DNA of 39,981 bases, from assembly GCA_009838465.1 (NCBI GenBank), contig VXRN01000073.1:1-39981 (forward strand), read 5' to 3'. Position numbers and translations under genes: made by a program. The notes beneath the pieces were generated by a model. It worked only from the letters and a program-made list of their open reading frames with translations, was not told the DNA's origin and ran no database searches. This document shows, in pieces, positions 16,265 to 24,207 of this stretch (its first letter is position 1; every line of letters begins with the position of its first letter). The stretch comes from Dehalococcoidia bacterium. Its GTDB lineage: Bacteria; Chloroflexota; Dehalococcoidia; Lucifugimonadales; UBA1123.

Positions 16265-18481
16265 ATGACATCCCAGGCTACATCCGACGCTCTCGACGCG
16301 CTCACATCCCAATGGGAAGACGCGCTCTCCGAACTCGATCAGTCGAGCGTCTCAATATTTGCCCAATTGCTGGAGGGCGAAGCCACGTATGGCGAGGTCC
16401 GGATGCGCGTCGAAGAGAGTGGCGCGGGCTGGCGGGTAGGGGTTTCTACTGACGCGAGGTCCAACGCCCTGCCACTGGTTGCCGGACTTCTCACGTCCAA
16501 CGGACTGGACATCCACCAGGCCGACATATTCACCATCGGCGCGGCTTCCCGTCCGACTACGCCACTGCCGCGCCGTCAGCCCCCCAGGCGACCGCCGCCG
16601 TCCGATTTCGGGTGGCGAAGGCGCAGAAGGCCACGCTCCCAGCCTGCCACTCGCGGAACGCAGCGCCGTGTTGCCATGCTCTTCGACCTCAGCGAGCGTT
16701 CAGCCAGTATCCCGGGCTGGGACAAGATCGAGCGCGACATCAGGACCGCGGTCAGAGATTCTCTTTCAGGCCGGACCGAATCTGCCACGTCCGCCGTAAT
16801 TGATCGTTTCGCTGAGGCTCTGCGCGACGCCGGACAGGGTGGGGCCGACCAGCTTCCCATAGACATATTCACCGACGTGGAATCTTCGGAACGACACACG
16901 CTCATCACGATTAGCTCAATAGATACGCCCGGATTCCTGTTCTCCTTCACCAACGCGCTCGCCAGCATACACGTCAACATCGCGAGAGCCACGATACGCA
17001 CTTATGACGATGTCGTTAAGGACACCTTCTGGCTTACCGACTCGTCGGGCGGCAAAATCGAAGATGAACACAGGCTGAACCAGTTGTGGGTTGCCGCCGC
17101 GCTCATCAAGCAATTCACTTTCTACCTGCCAATCGCGCCTGATCCCGCGCAGGCACTGCGCCAATTCAACTCCCTGACATCCCAGCTACTCACCATGCGA
17201 GACTGGACTTCCAAGCTCCACGACCTGGATTCCCCCGACGTCATGGAGACCCTCGCCAGGATGATGGGCACGAGCCGCTTCCTCTGGGAAGACTTCCTGA
17301 GAATGCAGCATGAAAACCTCTTTCCCGTGCTGCTAGACTCTGAATCCATGGAAAAGTCCCTCTCGCTCAGGGAACTGGAAGTCTTGATTGACTCGGACAT
17401 TGAAGCCTGCGAAACGCACGAAGAGCGGGTGCGGGTACTCAACGACTTCAAAGACCGCGAGATGTTCAGGGTTGACCTGCGCTACATTACTGGCAGGGTT
17501 GACCTCGGACGATTCGCGCGCGAACTGACCGATGTCGCCGACGCTCTCATTCGCAAGGCGTTCCAGATTAGCTATCGCCTAGCGTCCGAACGTCACGGCA
17601 TCCCCCACACGGTCAGCGGCTCAGTCTGCGGCTGGGGGATCTTCGCGCTCGGCAAGTTCGGTGGGCGTGATATGGGATTCGGCTCCGACATAGAGTTGAT
17701 GTTCGTCTATGAGTCTGAAGGCATGACCGATAGAGATGAGCCTGTTCCAAACTCCATGTTCTTCGAGGAGGTGGTGAGGGAGTTCCTGAACGTTCTGGAT
17801 ACCAGGCAGCAGGGCATATTCGAGATAGACATGAGGCTGCGCCCCTACGGGAACAAGGGGCCACTCGCCTCTTCTCTCGCTGCGTTCCGGGGCTACTACT
17901 CGCCGGACGGCGACGCCCGCCAGTTCGAGCGTCTGGCCATGGTCAGAATGCGTCCAGTGCTTGGCGATGATGGACTGGTGAGCGGAGTGATGTCTGTCCG
18001 CAACACCTTCGTCTATTCATCCCAGCCCATTGACGTTGACGACATTCTGCACATGAGACACAGGCAGGCTAGTGAACTGGTAAAACGAGGAACCCTGAAC
18101 GCCAAGCTGAGCCGGGGCGGCGTTGTTGACATCGAGTACTACGTGCAGGCGTGGCAGATTGCAAAAGGCAGATCTGACTGCGAACTACGGCTGACCAACA
18201 CGCTGGAAGCGGTCGAGGCCCTGCGCCTGAAGGGACACTTTAGCGAAACGCTTGCTATAAGCCTCAGTGAGTCCTACTCGATGCTGCGCAAGCTGATAGA
18301 CGGACTGCGGATGGTGCGAGGCAACGCCAAGGACCTGGACATCCCGAACCGCGACTCCAAAGAGTTCCAGAGTCTGGCGCACCGTATGTCCGAACACGGC
18401 GCCGATCACCTCAGCGCCCACATCTCAGAGCACATGAACTTCTCCAGGCTCCTCTGGGAAGAACACCCTCCGCCGCGATGA
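16265..18481 (+). CDS. ACT-domain / GlnE-like nucleotidyltransferase fusion
   Basis: The 738-residue protein joins two regulatory families. Residues about 54-92 look like a first ACT domain, interrupted by an Arg/Pro-rich stretch (about 93-135). Residues about 211-265 form a clear GlnD-type ACT domain (ITISSIDTPGFLFSFTNALA, then KDTFWLTDSSGGKI). The C-terminal half is a GlnE-type nucleotidyltransferase: IFALGKFGGRDMGFGSDIEL (459-478), IFEIDMRLRPYGNKGPLASS (518-537) and KLSRGGVVDIEYYVQAW (614-630). In GlnE this domain adenylylates or deadenylylates glutamine synthetase. Only one such domain is present, not two. The second metal carboxylate of G-S-D-x-D is Glu477 instead of Asp, while Asp522 is kept. 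I infer a nitrogen-sensing modifier of glutamine synthetase or a related target. The ATG at 16265 lacks a clear ribosome site. Confidence 0.8.
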   Translation: MTSQATSDALDALTSQWEDALSELDQSSVSIFAQLLEGEATYGEVRMRVEESGAGWRVGVSTDARSNALPLVAGLLTSNGLDIHQADIFTIGAASRPTTPLPRRQPPRRPPPSDFGWRRRRRPRSQPATRGTQRRVAMLFDLSERSASIPGWDKIERDIRTAVRDSLSGRTESATSAVIDRFAEALRDAGQGGADQLPIDIFTDVESSERHTLITISSIDTPGFLFSFTNALASIHVNIARATIRTYDDVVKDTFWLTDSSGGKIEDEHRLNQLWVAAALIKQFTFYLPIAPDPAQALRQFNSLTSQLLTMRDWTSKLHDLDSPDVMETLARMMGTSRFLWEDFLRMQHENLFPVLLDSESMEKSLSLRELEVLIDSDIEACETHEERVRVLNDFKDREMFRVDLRYITGRVDLGRFARELTDVADALIRKAFQISYRLASERHGIPHTVSGSVCGWGIFALGKFGGRDMGFGSDIELMFVYESEGMTDRDEPVPNSMFFEEVVREFLNVLDTRQQGIFEIDMRLRPYGNKGPLASSLAAFRGYYSPDGDARQFERLAMVRMRPVLGDDGLVSGVMSVRNTFVYSSQPIDVDDILHMRHRQASELVKRGTLNAKLSRGGVVDIEYYVQAWQIAKGRSDCELRLTNTLEAVEALRLKGHFSETLAISLSESYSMLRKLIDGLRMVRGNAKDLDIPNRDSKEFQSLAHRMSEHGADHLSAHISEHMNFSRLLWEEHPPPR

Positions 18482-18564
18482 TCTCTGTCTGCTACCTGAG
18501 AGCGAAAGTACCATCTCCTACTGGACTAATACCAATTCGGAGTAATGTCGTTGTGTTCCCACGG

Positions 18565-18623
18565 CAGGGTCTTTCGTTTTCGCCTCGTCTTCGATCTCTC
18601 GTTCGTCCTGAGCCTGTCGAAGG
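18565..18623 (+). repeat. Partial copy of the CAGGGTCTTTCG element
   Basis: It begins CAGGGTCTTTCG and continues to CGTTCGTCCTGAGCCTGTCGA, the same order as in the left half of the element at 33252-33397. The right inverted end is absent here. Confidence 0.7.
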
Positions 18624-18780
18624 ACTATCTTGCCTGCCTCTGAGGTTCATGTCCTAATCAGAATGAAATGGTATTACAAGTGTACATAAATGGGCAAATT
18701 GGCTATGAATGTCAACAGAAGTTCCCCTTTCCCTGGGCCTTTGCAAAGTTGCCGTTCATGGCCAAAAATTGTGCATTTGT

Positions 18781-18838
18781 CACTCCCGCGAAGGCGGGAA
18801 CCCCGAAGGGCTCGCCGCTCGGCAATCCGGGGGAGGGG
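18781..18838 (+). repeat. GNRA-hairpin dispersed repeat, copy 1
   Basis: CACTCCCGC-GAAG-GCGGGA forms a 6-bp hairpin with a GAAG loop. It is followed by CCCCGAAGGGCTCGCCGCTC and GGCAATCC, which recur at 19385 and 30153. Confidence 0.85.
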
Positions 18839-18880
18839 CGTGGCCGAATCCTGGATAGACTGGACTTTGGAAAGGCCCTG

Positions 18881-18914
18881 ACCTTTCCCAGAGGGAGAGG
18901 TTTAGGGTGAGGGC
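18881..18914 (+). repeat. CCCTCTCCC-type dispersed repeat, degenerate copy
   Basis: CCTTTCCCAGAGGGAGAGG followed by TTTAGGGTGAGGGC resembles the better copies at 28252 and 33736. Confidence 0.6.
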
Positions 18915-18921
18915 AATATCC

Positions 18922-19359
18922 TCACCGCCTCTGAAATCTTCTCTGCCGAGCTGCCCCAACCAGGTCGAAGAGTATCGGAACCGCGTTCGCCCCTATCAGC
19001 GCACCCCACACCAGCCCGCGCAGGTCCGGTATGCCCGGCATACCTATCATAATGTAGGTGCCCTTGCCGTACTGAAAACCGAGCCACGCGCCCAACAGAC
19101 CTGCGAGTATTCCTAGGACAATCCTTCTAGCCAACTGCGGCCGGTTCATTTCCAGCATCCATGAACCTGCCGACGCCCCTACGCCCGCCGCTATGCCAAT
19201 CGAGCAGATATTCATGACTTCATTGAACAGCGGGGTCACTAGGAAAAACGAGTGCATGATGAACCGCACGATCACCCAACTCACGAAACCCAGCACACAC
19301 GAAAAAAACACTCCCGTGCAGCTTCGGAACAGGAACCACGCTAATCCAACGGACGGCAA
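18922..19359 (-). CDS. Small integral membrane protein, unknown function
   Basis: This 145-residue protein is mostly hydrophobic, with about four transmembrane segments (near 7-33, 38-68, 82-98 and 107-131) and a basic C-terminus AARQRRFQRR. The middle helices are rich in small residues, IGIAAGVGASAGSW and GILAGLLGAWLGF. I do not recognise a family. The start is a TTG at 19359 with a very good GGGAGGAG 7 bp upstream, which supports a real gene despite its position between two copies of a dispersed repeat. It is downstream of the ABC permease operon on the same strand, but a repeat lies between them. Confidence 0.65.
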   Translation of the reverse strand: MPSVGLAWFLFRSCTGVFFSCVLGFVSWVIVRFIMHSFFLVTPLFNEVMNICSIGIAAGVGASAGSWMLEMNRPQLARRIVLGILAGLLGAWLGFQYGKGTYIMIGMPGIPDLRGLVWGALIGANAVPILFDLVGAARQRRFQRR

Positions 19360-19384
19360 CCGACTACTCCTCCCGCACCTGCGT

Positions 19385-19444
19385 CACTCCCGCGAAAGCG
19401 GGAACCCCGAAGGGCTCGCCGCTCGGCAATCCAGGGGGTGGGGC
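19385..19444 (+). repeat. GNRA-hairpin dispersed repeat, copy 2
   Basis: This is a near-identical copy of 18781-18838 with CCCGC-GAAA-GCGGG as the hairpin, ending GGCAATCCAGGGGGTG. It lies just after the stop of the dppC-like gene and could end its transcript. Confidence 0.85.
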
Positions 19445-19471
19445 CGCAGAGCGAACTCCATAGCTTATTGG

Positions 19472-20404
19472 CTACACCTGCCGCAGTCGCGGGTCCAGAT
19501 GGTCACGCAGCCAGTCGCCCGTGAAGTTCAGCGACATCACCGTCAGGAATATCGCAAGGCCGGGCCAGAAGGAAATCCACCACGCCAGCCGCAAATCGCC
19601 CTGGCCTTCACCCACCATAAGGCCCCATGCCGGTATGTTCGACGGGAGACCCGCTCCAAGGAACGTAAGGGTAGCTTCGGCCAGAATCAATCCGCCCACG
19701 TTCAACGTCGCGATGACCACGATGGTGTTTATCACGCCCGGCAGTATGTGCTTGTACATAATGTAGAAAGGCGATGCGCCCGCGACCTTGGCCAAGGCCA
19801 CGTAGTCCCTCTCCTTCAGCGATAACACCTCAGCACGTACATTGCGGACGAACGGGCTCCACGCGGTGAGCGCCAGAACGAACATCATCACCACGAGCGT
19901 TTGCCCAAGCACGATTACCACCACAAGCGCGACTAGTAGGAAGGGCAGCGCGTACCAGATGTCCACCAGGCGCGCGACTAACTCGTCAACTATCCCGCCG
20001 TACCAGCCGCCTATCAGTCCCAGCGTAGATCCGACCAGAATCCCGCTCGTTAGAGATACGAGCGCGACCATCAGGGATATGCGCGCTCCATATATTATGC
20101 GGCTGAGTATGTCCCGGCCCAGGTTGTCCGTCCCAAGAAAATACTCGAAACTGCTGTCCACCCGGCCCTCCAGCCGTTCCGACCGTTCCTCTGTCGCCCA
20201 AACTGGCGGCACGTACTGAAGCGGGAGAGACTGCTTGAGCGGTTCGTTGGGCGCGATCCAAGGAGCGAAGATAGCGAAGATAGCCATGACGGCAAGAATA
20301 AACAATGGAATGACCGGCCACCTGCGGAACACGATCCACACCTGCAAAAGACGGTTGCGCTGTTGCCGCTCGAGCTGGGCCTCGAATGCTATGCCTTCGT
20401 TCAT
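19472..20404 (-). CDS. ABC transporter permease, DppC/OppC family
   Basis: This 310-residue inner-membrane permease of the peptide/nickel importer type has an N-terminal cytoplasmic tail, a first transmembrane helix near 28-50, the family phrase FLGTDNLGRDILSRIIYGAR, and five further helices. The coupling loop that touches the ATPase reads DYVALAKVAGASPFYIMYKH. The end DWLRDHLDPRLRQV is typical of DppC. It is the second permease of a three-gene operon with the binding protein and DppB-like permease upstream. No ATP-binding subunit follows, so the ATPases must come from elsewhere. Confidence 0.9.
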   Translation of the reverse strand: MNEGIAFEAQLERQQRNRLLQVWIVFRRWPVIPLFILAVMAIFAIFAPWIAPNEPLKQSLPLQYVPPVWATEERSERLEGRVDSSFEYFLGTDNLGRDILSRIIYGARISLMVALVSLTSGILVGSTLGLIGGWYGGIVDELVARLVDIWYALPFLLVALVVVIVLGQTLVVMMFVLALTAWSPFVRNVRAEVLSLKERDYVALAKVAGASPFYIMYKHILPGVINTIVVIATLNVGGLILAEATLTFLGAGLPSNIPAWGLMVGEGQGDLRLAWWISFWPGLAIFLTVMSLNFTGDWLRDHLDPRLRQV

Positions 20405-20439
20405 TATCCGCTTGGCCTCTTGATTCTACTCTTCTCTAT

Positions 20440-20481
20440 CCCTTCCCCCTTGATGGGTGAAGGCTAGGATGGGGGTGAAAA
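20440..20481 (+). repeat. CCCTCTCCC-type dispersed repeat, degenerate copy
   Basis: CCCTTCCCCCTTGATGGG followed by TGAAGGCTAGGATGGGGGTG is a diverged copy between the two permease genes. Confidence 0.6.
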
Positions 20482-20498
20482 CCTTATCTACTGTAATA

Positions 20499-20562
20499 TC
20501 CCCTCTCCCTCAATGTGAGAGGGCTGGAGCCTGCCCCGTACCTCGATACGGGGTGAAGGTGA
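20499..20562 (+). repeat. CCCTCTCCC-type dispersed repeat, long form
   Basis: It contains two hairpins: CCCTCTC with GAGAGGG, then CCCCGTA with TACGGGG around CCTCGA, and ends GGTGAAGGTGAAAC. It has the same two-hairpin arrangement as the copy at 33736-33799. Confidence 0.8.
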
Positions 20563-20566
20563 AACT

Positions 20567-21544
20567 TTATGAATACCGTATCCGCGGGTCCGCCCATGCG
20601 TACAGCATATCCGCCACGAAGTTCATCACCAGGTAGATGATGGTGAATATGAAGATGGCCCCCGTCAGCAACGGGAAGTCATTGTTGTTCACCGCCTCCA
20701 CCAGCGCTATCCTTCCAAGCCCTGGCCACGCGAAAACCACCTCCGCTACCACCGCACCGTTCATCAGACCCGCCAGCAGCAGCGCCGAAACGGTCAGGGG
20801 TGGTATCAGGGCGTTCTTGAAGGCATGCTTCCAGATGACGGAACTGGTGCTGGCCCCTTTGGCGCGCGCCAACTTCACGAACTCAGAGTCCATCACCTCC
20901 AGCATCGCCGAGCGCGTGATTCGCAGGTAGCCCGCCGCCGCCCCCCAGCCGATGGTTATAGTGGGCAGGATGAAGTATTCCGGATAGAACCCCCACGGAT
21001 TCCAATGCACATAATCATCCGACACGCTGGGCGGAGCTTTGAATGCGGTGGGTAGCAACTCCCATGTCACCGAGAAGACCAGCACCAGCATCACGCCGAC
21101 CCAGAAGGCCGGCAGCGCTTGGCCGAACAGCGCGAATCCCCTTCCGATATAGTCCCAGAAAGTCCCGCGTTTGACCGCGGAAAGCACCCCGAGCGGCACC
21201 CCCAATACGGTGGCGAAGAGCCAGCCCGTGAACGCCAATTGGAACGTGTTCCATATCTTTTCCCCGATAACGTCAATCACCGGGCGCCGCGACAGAAGCG
21301 TAAGCCCGAGGTCGCCCTGTGCCAGTTGCCAAACCCACTTGACGTATTGCACGACCAGCGGCTGGTCCAGTCCCAGATGCGCCCGAAGATTGTTCAGATA
21401 CTCTTCCGTATCGCCGTAACCGTATGGTTTGGCATAGAGCAGGATCGGGTCGCCCGCCATCCTGGACAGCGCGAACACGATTGCCGTCGCTCCAATCAGC
21501 GATACAAACACGAAGGCCATTCGACGAATCAGGAAGGAAGACAT
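20567..21544 (-). CDS. ABC transporter permease, DppB/OppB family
   Basis: This 325-residue permease has six transmembrane helices. It opens SSFLIRRMAFVFVSLIGATA and contains HLGLDQPLVVQYVKWV, then the ATPase coupling loop DSEFVKLARAKGASTSSVIW, and ends with ADMLYAWADPRIRYS, all typical of DppB. It imports a peptide, nickel chelate or similar solute together with the adjacent binding protein and DppC-like permease. A 237-bp gap with two hairpins separates it from the binding-protein gene, and two dispersed repeats separate it from the other permease. Confidence 0.9.
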   Translation of the reverse strand: MSSFLIRRMAFVFVSLIGATAIVFALSRMAGDPILLYAKPYGYGDTEEYLNNLRAHLGLDQPLVVQYVKWVWQLAQGDLGLTLLSRRPVIDVIGEKIWNTFQLAFTGWLFATVLGVPLGVLSAVKRGTFWDYIGRGFALFGQALPAFWVGVMLVLVFSVTWELLPTAFKAPPSVSDDYVHWNPWGFYPEYFILPTITIGWGAAAGYLRITRSAMLEVMDSEFVKLARAKGASTSSVIWKHAFKNALIPPLTVSALLLAGLMNGAVVAEVVFAWPGLGRIALVEAVNNNDFPLLTGAIFIFTIIYLVMNFVADMLYAWADPRIRYS

Positions 21545-21661
21545 ATCTTGACTATCTTTCTCTCAGACCAGGCTGCTAAATCAGAGCGCTTGTTAACGCT
21601 TGATTGACATACGAAAATTCTCAAAAGGATACTGGAGGCACATCGCCGAAGAGAGTTTGAC

Positions 21662-21706
21662 GATGGCCTGACCGTCTTTCCGTTTCCAGTTTCGGGCCAG
21701 GCCATC
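21662..21706 (-). terminator. Hairpin between binding protein and permease genes
   Basis: Perfect 9-bp arms GATGGCCTG (21662-21670) and CAGGCCATC (21698-21706) enclose a 27-nt loop. There is no T-run, so it is not a standard rho-independent terminator. It may stabilise mRNA ends or lower permease expression. Confidence 0.35.
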
Positions 21707-21739
21707 ACTCTAGGTTGCACTAAGTTATGCGGTAGGTAA

Positions 21740-21758
21740 GGCGGCGACTTCCGCCGCC
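21740..21758 (-). terminator. GC-rich hairpin after the substrate-binding protein
   Basis: Arms GGCGGC and GCCGCC with a 7-nt loop lie 24 bp after the stop of the binding-protein gene, without a following T-run. It is a likely mRNA-stabilising or attenuating stem. Confidence 0.4.
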
Positions 21759-21781
21759 GCCCGGTTATTGCTGGTAATTGA

Positions 21782-23878
21782 CTACCGGCCTACCGGCACG
21801 ATTGACTCGGGATTGTTCCACTTGGAGAACAGCGCGGGGTCCATCGGCCAGGAAGCGATCTTGTTCGGGTTGTACGTGATGGGAGCCGGAACTCCAACCA
21901 CACCGAAGCTAGGCGCGGTCTCGAACAGGTAATCTGCCAGAGCGTTGTTCAGCTCTATCTTCTTGGCGACGTCCTGTTCCGCCGCGACGGCTACCCAGGT
22001 GTCCGCCGACACTTTGATCTCAAGGCCGCAGCCGAAGCCGCCGCGAGTCAGAGACGTATGGTCAGCTGACTTCGGCCACTCCCAAGGCCAGGAGCTCTTG
22101 CCGTCGTCGCACTCGGTTACCCATGGCATCGTCGTAGCGCGCGCGACGATTGTCGGGCGATACACCGAGTAGGCGTACTTCTGCACTGCTGTCCTCACGC
22201 CAATCTCTTCCCAGTATCCGGCTATCGCGTCAGCCAGTTCCTGGTATCCGCCGGGGTTCGGTGCGTACAGAGGCATCTCGAAGCCATTCGGATAGCCCGC
22301 CTGGGCGAGCAGGTCCCTCGCCATGTCAGGATCGTATGGGTAGTTCCACTTGTCCTGCCAATTCGGGTTGTTCGGGCTGAAAGCGTTCAGGTAGATCGGA
22401 TGTCCAATGCCGTTCAGCAGGAATTCGTTGATCTCTTCCCTGTTGATGGCCCTTGCCAGCGCGTTACGCACAAGCACGCCTTCCTCGAAGTCCGAGCATC
22501 CTGCCGGGCAGGCGCCGCTGTCGTTGGGAGACGGGTTGCTAATCCAAGGCAGGTCTCTCATGTAAACCGCTGCGGTGTCCAGAGGAGTGCCGAATAGCAC
22601 GTGCTCGGTCTCCCACAGGTTGCCGGAGAACGAGATCGAAGCCTGGCCTGCAAGTCCGTTGTCGGCAATGGCGAATCCGCCCTCGAGCATACGAGGAACG
22701 CTCTTGAGCAGAATGGGAGCGGCGTCAATTGTGCCGGTCTCCATCAGCGCGATCTGCGCGTTCTGCTCGCCCACTTCCTTGAAGACTATCTTGTCCACCT
22801 TGCTGTTCACGTCCCAGTGGTCATAGGGCACCGCCGCCAGTACCGCGGTGTCGTCCTGTATCCACTCCTCTACGTGCAGCGGGCCGGTGCCGATGAAGGC
22901 AGTATCCTTCATCTCCGTCTCGCCAACGGTGTTGTAGCGATTCAGGCTCTGTACGCTGTACGCCTGCGCGGCGTCGTTCATGATGTTGGCGTCCCAGCGC
23001 GGGTCGTACAGGGTATTGCCTTCGGCGTCTTTGGCAAACGTCACTTTCAGCGTGGTGTCGTCAATCGCCTCCGCCGGGATGTTCCCGAACACGGTCGCGA
23101 AGTCGCCCGCCTGCCAGTGAATGCTGGCTGTGTTGATAGCGCCGTTTCCGTCGTTGATCGTGAACGCGATGTCTGCTGCGGTCATCGGACCCCAGCTTCC
23201 GCCCATGTCGCTGCGGTCGCCAAGACCCTCGCCATGGAAGATCACGTCGTCACGAATCTTGAGCGTGGCCCCAACCGGGGAGCCCATGTCCATGTCTAGT
23301 TCCCAGGATGCGGCCAGCATCGGCGCGACCACTCCGGGATCCACGAACTTCATCGTGACTTCGCCGACGCCCCAGTAGTGCATCGCGTCGGTCAACTGCG
23401 CGGAGCCTAGTCCGACGCCGGGAGCTACGTCTGTGATGGCGATGTTGATGACACCCGCCTCACCCATGGCCTCCGGAGCGTTGACGGCAGCTTCCACTAC
23501 GATCACAGGTGTCGGGGTCACGACGAGCTCGACGGTCTTCTCGACCTCGACCACCTTCTCGACCTCAACCACCTTCTCGACCTCGACCTCTTTCACCACT
23601 TCCTTCTCGACCACGACGGTCTCGCCGGGTACCTCGACGGTCTTCACGACCTCTTTCTCGACCACCATGGTCTCGCCAGGCACCTGGACTTCCTTCACCA
23701 CTTCTTTCTCGACCACGACGGTCTCGCCGGGTACCTCGACCTCTTTAATTACTTCCTGCGTTACGACTTTCTCTACCGTGACGATCTCCGGTTCCGCCTG
23801 ACACGCAATCGCGAACGCCAATGCGAACACAGCGACGATGGGTATCAGTATCCCCGCCTTTCTAAATCTGCCTAACAT
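21782..23878 (-). CDS. ABC transporter substrate-binding lipoprotein (SBP family 5) with repeat stalk
   Basis: This 698-residue lipoprotein has an N-terminal signal with hydrophobic core ILIPIVAVFALAFAIAC, the lipidated cysteine being C26. A stalk follows at about 33-125: three 17-residue repeats of the type EVEVPGETVVVEKEVVK (46-96), then three 6-residue VEVEKV units (98-114) and a VVTPTP linker. Beyond it is a periplasmic-binding domain of the peptide/nickel class: LAASWELDMD, VTFAKDAEGN, GTGPLHVEEW, LARAINREEINEFLLNGIG and YPYDPDMARDLLAQAGYPNG. It captures a solute outside the membrane and delivers it to the DppB/DppC-like permeases. GGAGGT lies 6 bp before the ATG. The ligand is unknown. 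V/E/K stalks of this kind are common in Chloroflexota, as I recall. Confidence 0.93.
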   Translation of the reverse strand: MLGRFRKAGILIPIVAVFALAFAIACQAEPEIVTVEKVVTQEVIKEVEVPGETVVVEKEVVKEVQVPGETMVVEKEVVKTVEVPGETVVVEKEVVKEVEVEKVVEVEKVVEVEKTVELVVTPTPVIVVEAAVNAPEAMGEAGVINIAITDVAPGVGLGSAQLTDAMHYWGVGEVTMKFVDPGVVAPMLAASWELDMDMGSPVGATLKIRDDVIFHGEGLGDRSDMGGSWGPMTAADIAFTINDGNGAINTASIHWQAGDFATVFGNIPAEAIDDTTLKVTFAKDAEGNTLYDPRWDANIMNDAAQAYSVQSLNRYNTVGETEMKDTAFIGTGPLHVEEWIQDDTAVLAAVPYDHWDVNSKVDKIVFKEVGEQNAQIALMETGTIDAAPILLKSVPRMLEGGFAIADNGLAGQASISFSGNLWETEHVLFGTPLDTAAVYMRDLPWISNPSPNDSGACPAGCSDFEEGVLVRNALARAINREEINEFLLNGIGHPIYLNAFSPNNPNWQDKWNYPYDPDMARDLLAQAGYPNGFEMPLYAPNPGGYQELADAIAGYWEEIGVRTAVQKYAYSVYRPTIVARATTMPWVTECDDGKSSWPWEWPKSADHTSLTRGGFGCGLEIKVSADTWVAVAAEQDVAKKIELNNALADYLFETAPSFGVVGVPAPITYNPNKIASWPMDPALFSKWNNPESIVPVGR
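23537..23743 (-). repeat. In-gene tandem repeats: 3 x 51 bp then 3 x 18 bp
   Basis: Three 51-bp units (23591-23743) encode the 17-residue VPGETVVVEKEVVK-type repeat. The following 18-bp units encode VEVEKV. They keep the reading frame, so they are coding repeats. Confidence 0.85.
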
Positions 23879-24207
23879 GCACTTACCTCCTATGTCTTTC
23901 CCTTGCTATCCGTCCGACGGGCAGAGATCGTATCCTTGCCCTCCGCTACAAGTGAACTCGCTCAACAGTCCATTCATGAACGCCTCGCAAATTCATGCTA
24001 CAGATCGGTTTGCTCAGCTCATTTATATGACTGCTAAGCGAATGGGATGCTACCAAACAGATTATTATGTGTCAAACGAATAGGGCCATATTCGTGCGAA
24101 ATATCACAAATTCACGCCTTTCGGTCAGGTTGGAGGGTGGTTGAGACGATTGCGAAAGCTCCCTCTTCCTTTGTAAACTCCGATTATTCCACAGATTGGA
24201 CAGCGCG
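23879..24207. promoter_or_regulatory. 329-bp divergent intergenic region with a 20-bp palindromic operator candidate
   Basis: This region drives the binding-protein operon on the minus strand and the dehydratase-tsaD genes on the plus strand. The perfect inverted repeat ACGAATA-GGGCCA-TATTCGT at 24076-24095 has the size of a dimeric repressor site. No gene or confident promoter pair is visible in the rest. Confidence 0.4.

Larger units (their letters stand above)
18482..18921. other. 440-bp intergenic stretch with three dispersed repeats
   Basis: I see no gene here. The stretch holds one partial copy of the MITE-like element (18565-18623), one GNRA-hairpin repeat (18781-18838) and one degenerate CCCTCTCCC-type repeat (18881-18914). 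The rest is A/T-richer sequence without recognisable features. Confidence 0.7.

Noticed and set aside
23537..23743. Tandem 51-bp and 18-bp repeats as a CRISPR array
   Set aside because: The repeats are contiguous without spacers and keep the reading frame of the binding-protein gene.
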